A program made the translations under genes and the position numbers. DNA of 64,000 nucleotides from Kuafuiihalomonas phototrophica (GTDB lineage Bacteria > Myxococcota > Kuafuiibacteriia > Kuafuiibacteriales > Kuafuiibacteriaceae), in contig DAPKRQ010000263.1 of the NCBI GenBank assembly GCA_031800475.1, forward strand, positions 1-64,000, in the 5' to 3' direction. The notes below the pieces were generated by a model. It saw only the letters and a list, made by a program, of their open reading frames with translations. It made no database searches and was not told where the DNA came from. Shown here piece after piece: positions 63,475 through 64,000 of this stretch (position 1 is its first letter; every line of letters starts with the position of its first letter).

Positions 63475-64000
63475 ATGGCTGACCGGGGCAAGCGAGACGA
63501 ATACGGGGGCAACCTGACCTGCTCGTTCTGCGGCAAATCGCAGAAAGAGGTGAAAAAGCTGATCGCCGGCCCGGGCGTGTACATCTGCGACGAATGCATC
63601 GGTCTGTGCAACGACATCATTGCGGAGGAGCAAGACCACGAGCTCAAGACCGATGGCAGCTTCAAGCTCCCGAAACCCGCCGAAATCAAGCGCGTGCTCG
63701 ACGAGTACGTGATCGGGCAAGAGCGGGCCAAAAAGTCCCTCGCGGTGGCGGTTCACAACCACTACAAGCGCGTCTTCGAAAAAGAAAAGGACGAGGACGG
63801 CGACGACGTCGAGCTGCAAAAGTCCAACATTCTACTGATCGGACCGTCCGGCTCGGGAAAGACGCTGCTCGCCCAGACCTTGGCGCGGATCCTCAACGTG
63901 CCCTTCACCATCGCGGACGCCACCACCCTGACCGAGGCGGGCTACGTCGGCGAGGACGTGGAGAACATTTTGGTCCACCTGCTCCAGGACGCCGAGGGCG
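63475..64000 (+). CDS. clpX: ATP-dependent Clp protease ATPase subunit ClpX (N-terminal part)
   Basis: The first ~175 residues are visible; the gene runs past 64000. ATG at 63475 follows GGGAGAG. The N-terminal zinc-binding domain has CSFCGKSQKEV and YICDECIGLC. The Walker A site GPSGSGKT and start of the AAA+ domain (TLTEAGYVGEDVE) follow. ClpX unfolds substrates for ClpP, encoded just upstream. Confidence 0.96.
   Translation, partial: MADRGKRDEYGGNLTCSFCGKSQKEVKKLIAGPGVYICDECIGLCNDIIAEEQDHELKTDGSFKLPKPAEIKRVLDEYVIGQERAKKSLAVAVHNHYKRVFEKEKDEDGDDVELQKSNILLIGPSGSGKTLLAQTLARILNVPFTIADATTLTEAGYVGEDVENILVHLLQDAEG

Overview
The window is very GC-rich bacterial chromosome, densely packed with genes. 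The gene content points to a Gram-negative bacterium of the Myxococcota or another deltaproteobacterial relative. Evidence for this is TonB-dependent and other outer-membrane beta-barrel proteins, many lipoproteins, an ElbD-type multifunctional ether-lipid enzyme (characterised in Myxococcus xanthus), a REC-containing hybrid histidine kinase, and tRNA-Leu followed by tig-clpP-clpX. The lineage is an inference. No insertion sequence, prophage, CRISPR array or rRNA is visible, and I saw no convincing rho-independent terminator with a T-tract.

Layout. At 1-3033 three minus-strand genes encode a MoxR-type AAA+ ATPase, a FadL-like outer-membrane protein and the start of a CoxE/VWA protein. A sodium:solute symporter follows on the plus strand (3132-4556). 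Positions 4510-8500 hold a tightly coupled minus-strand operon that looks like part of a non-flagellar type III secretion system (T3SS): sctX-like, sctY-like, sctV, then a REC-GGDDF protein. Two glycosyltransferases (8875-11195) separate it from a second minus-strand set (11242-13863) whose last gene resembles the SctF needle. A divergent Ala-rich orphan (14097-15575) lies beside it. A GH57/DUF3536 glycosidase, a redoxin and a Fur-family regulator follow (15601-19155).

Positions 19189-23809 hold a minus-strand envelope cassette: methyltransferase, TonB-dependent receptor, a metal-ligand-rich lipoprotein and a Tat lipoprotein. fumC and prfC are divergent (23886-27253). Two small unknown genes precede the coupled alpha-2-macroglobulin/PBP1C pair (28345-36134), a hybrid sensor kinase and an AbgT-family transporter (to 40010). 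Positions 40316-45331 are a minus-strand group: DUF4912 protein, GH57/DUF1957 branching-enzyme-like protein and a POTRA/beta-barrel protein.

Positions 46188-51547 encode a 1,455-residue ElbD-like enzyme (acyl reductase, adenylation, carrier and acyltransferase domains) coupled to an NAD-dependent epimerase, followed by an RsmB-like rRNA methyltransferase. After several envelope proteins (53007-55685, including a lipoprotein with four CGCGC-ended repeats) and an LDH/MDH-family enzyme comes the minus-strand set queC - FHA protein - NTAQ1-like N-terminal glutamine amidohydrolase - metallophosphoesterase (56870-61066). The window ends with tRNA-Leu(TAG), tig, clpP and the start of clpX. The most interesting items are the split T3SS locus with its coupled REC-GGDDF gene, the bacterial WDYHV-type amidohydrolase, the ElbD-like enzyme and the Cys-repeat lipoprotein.
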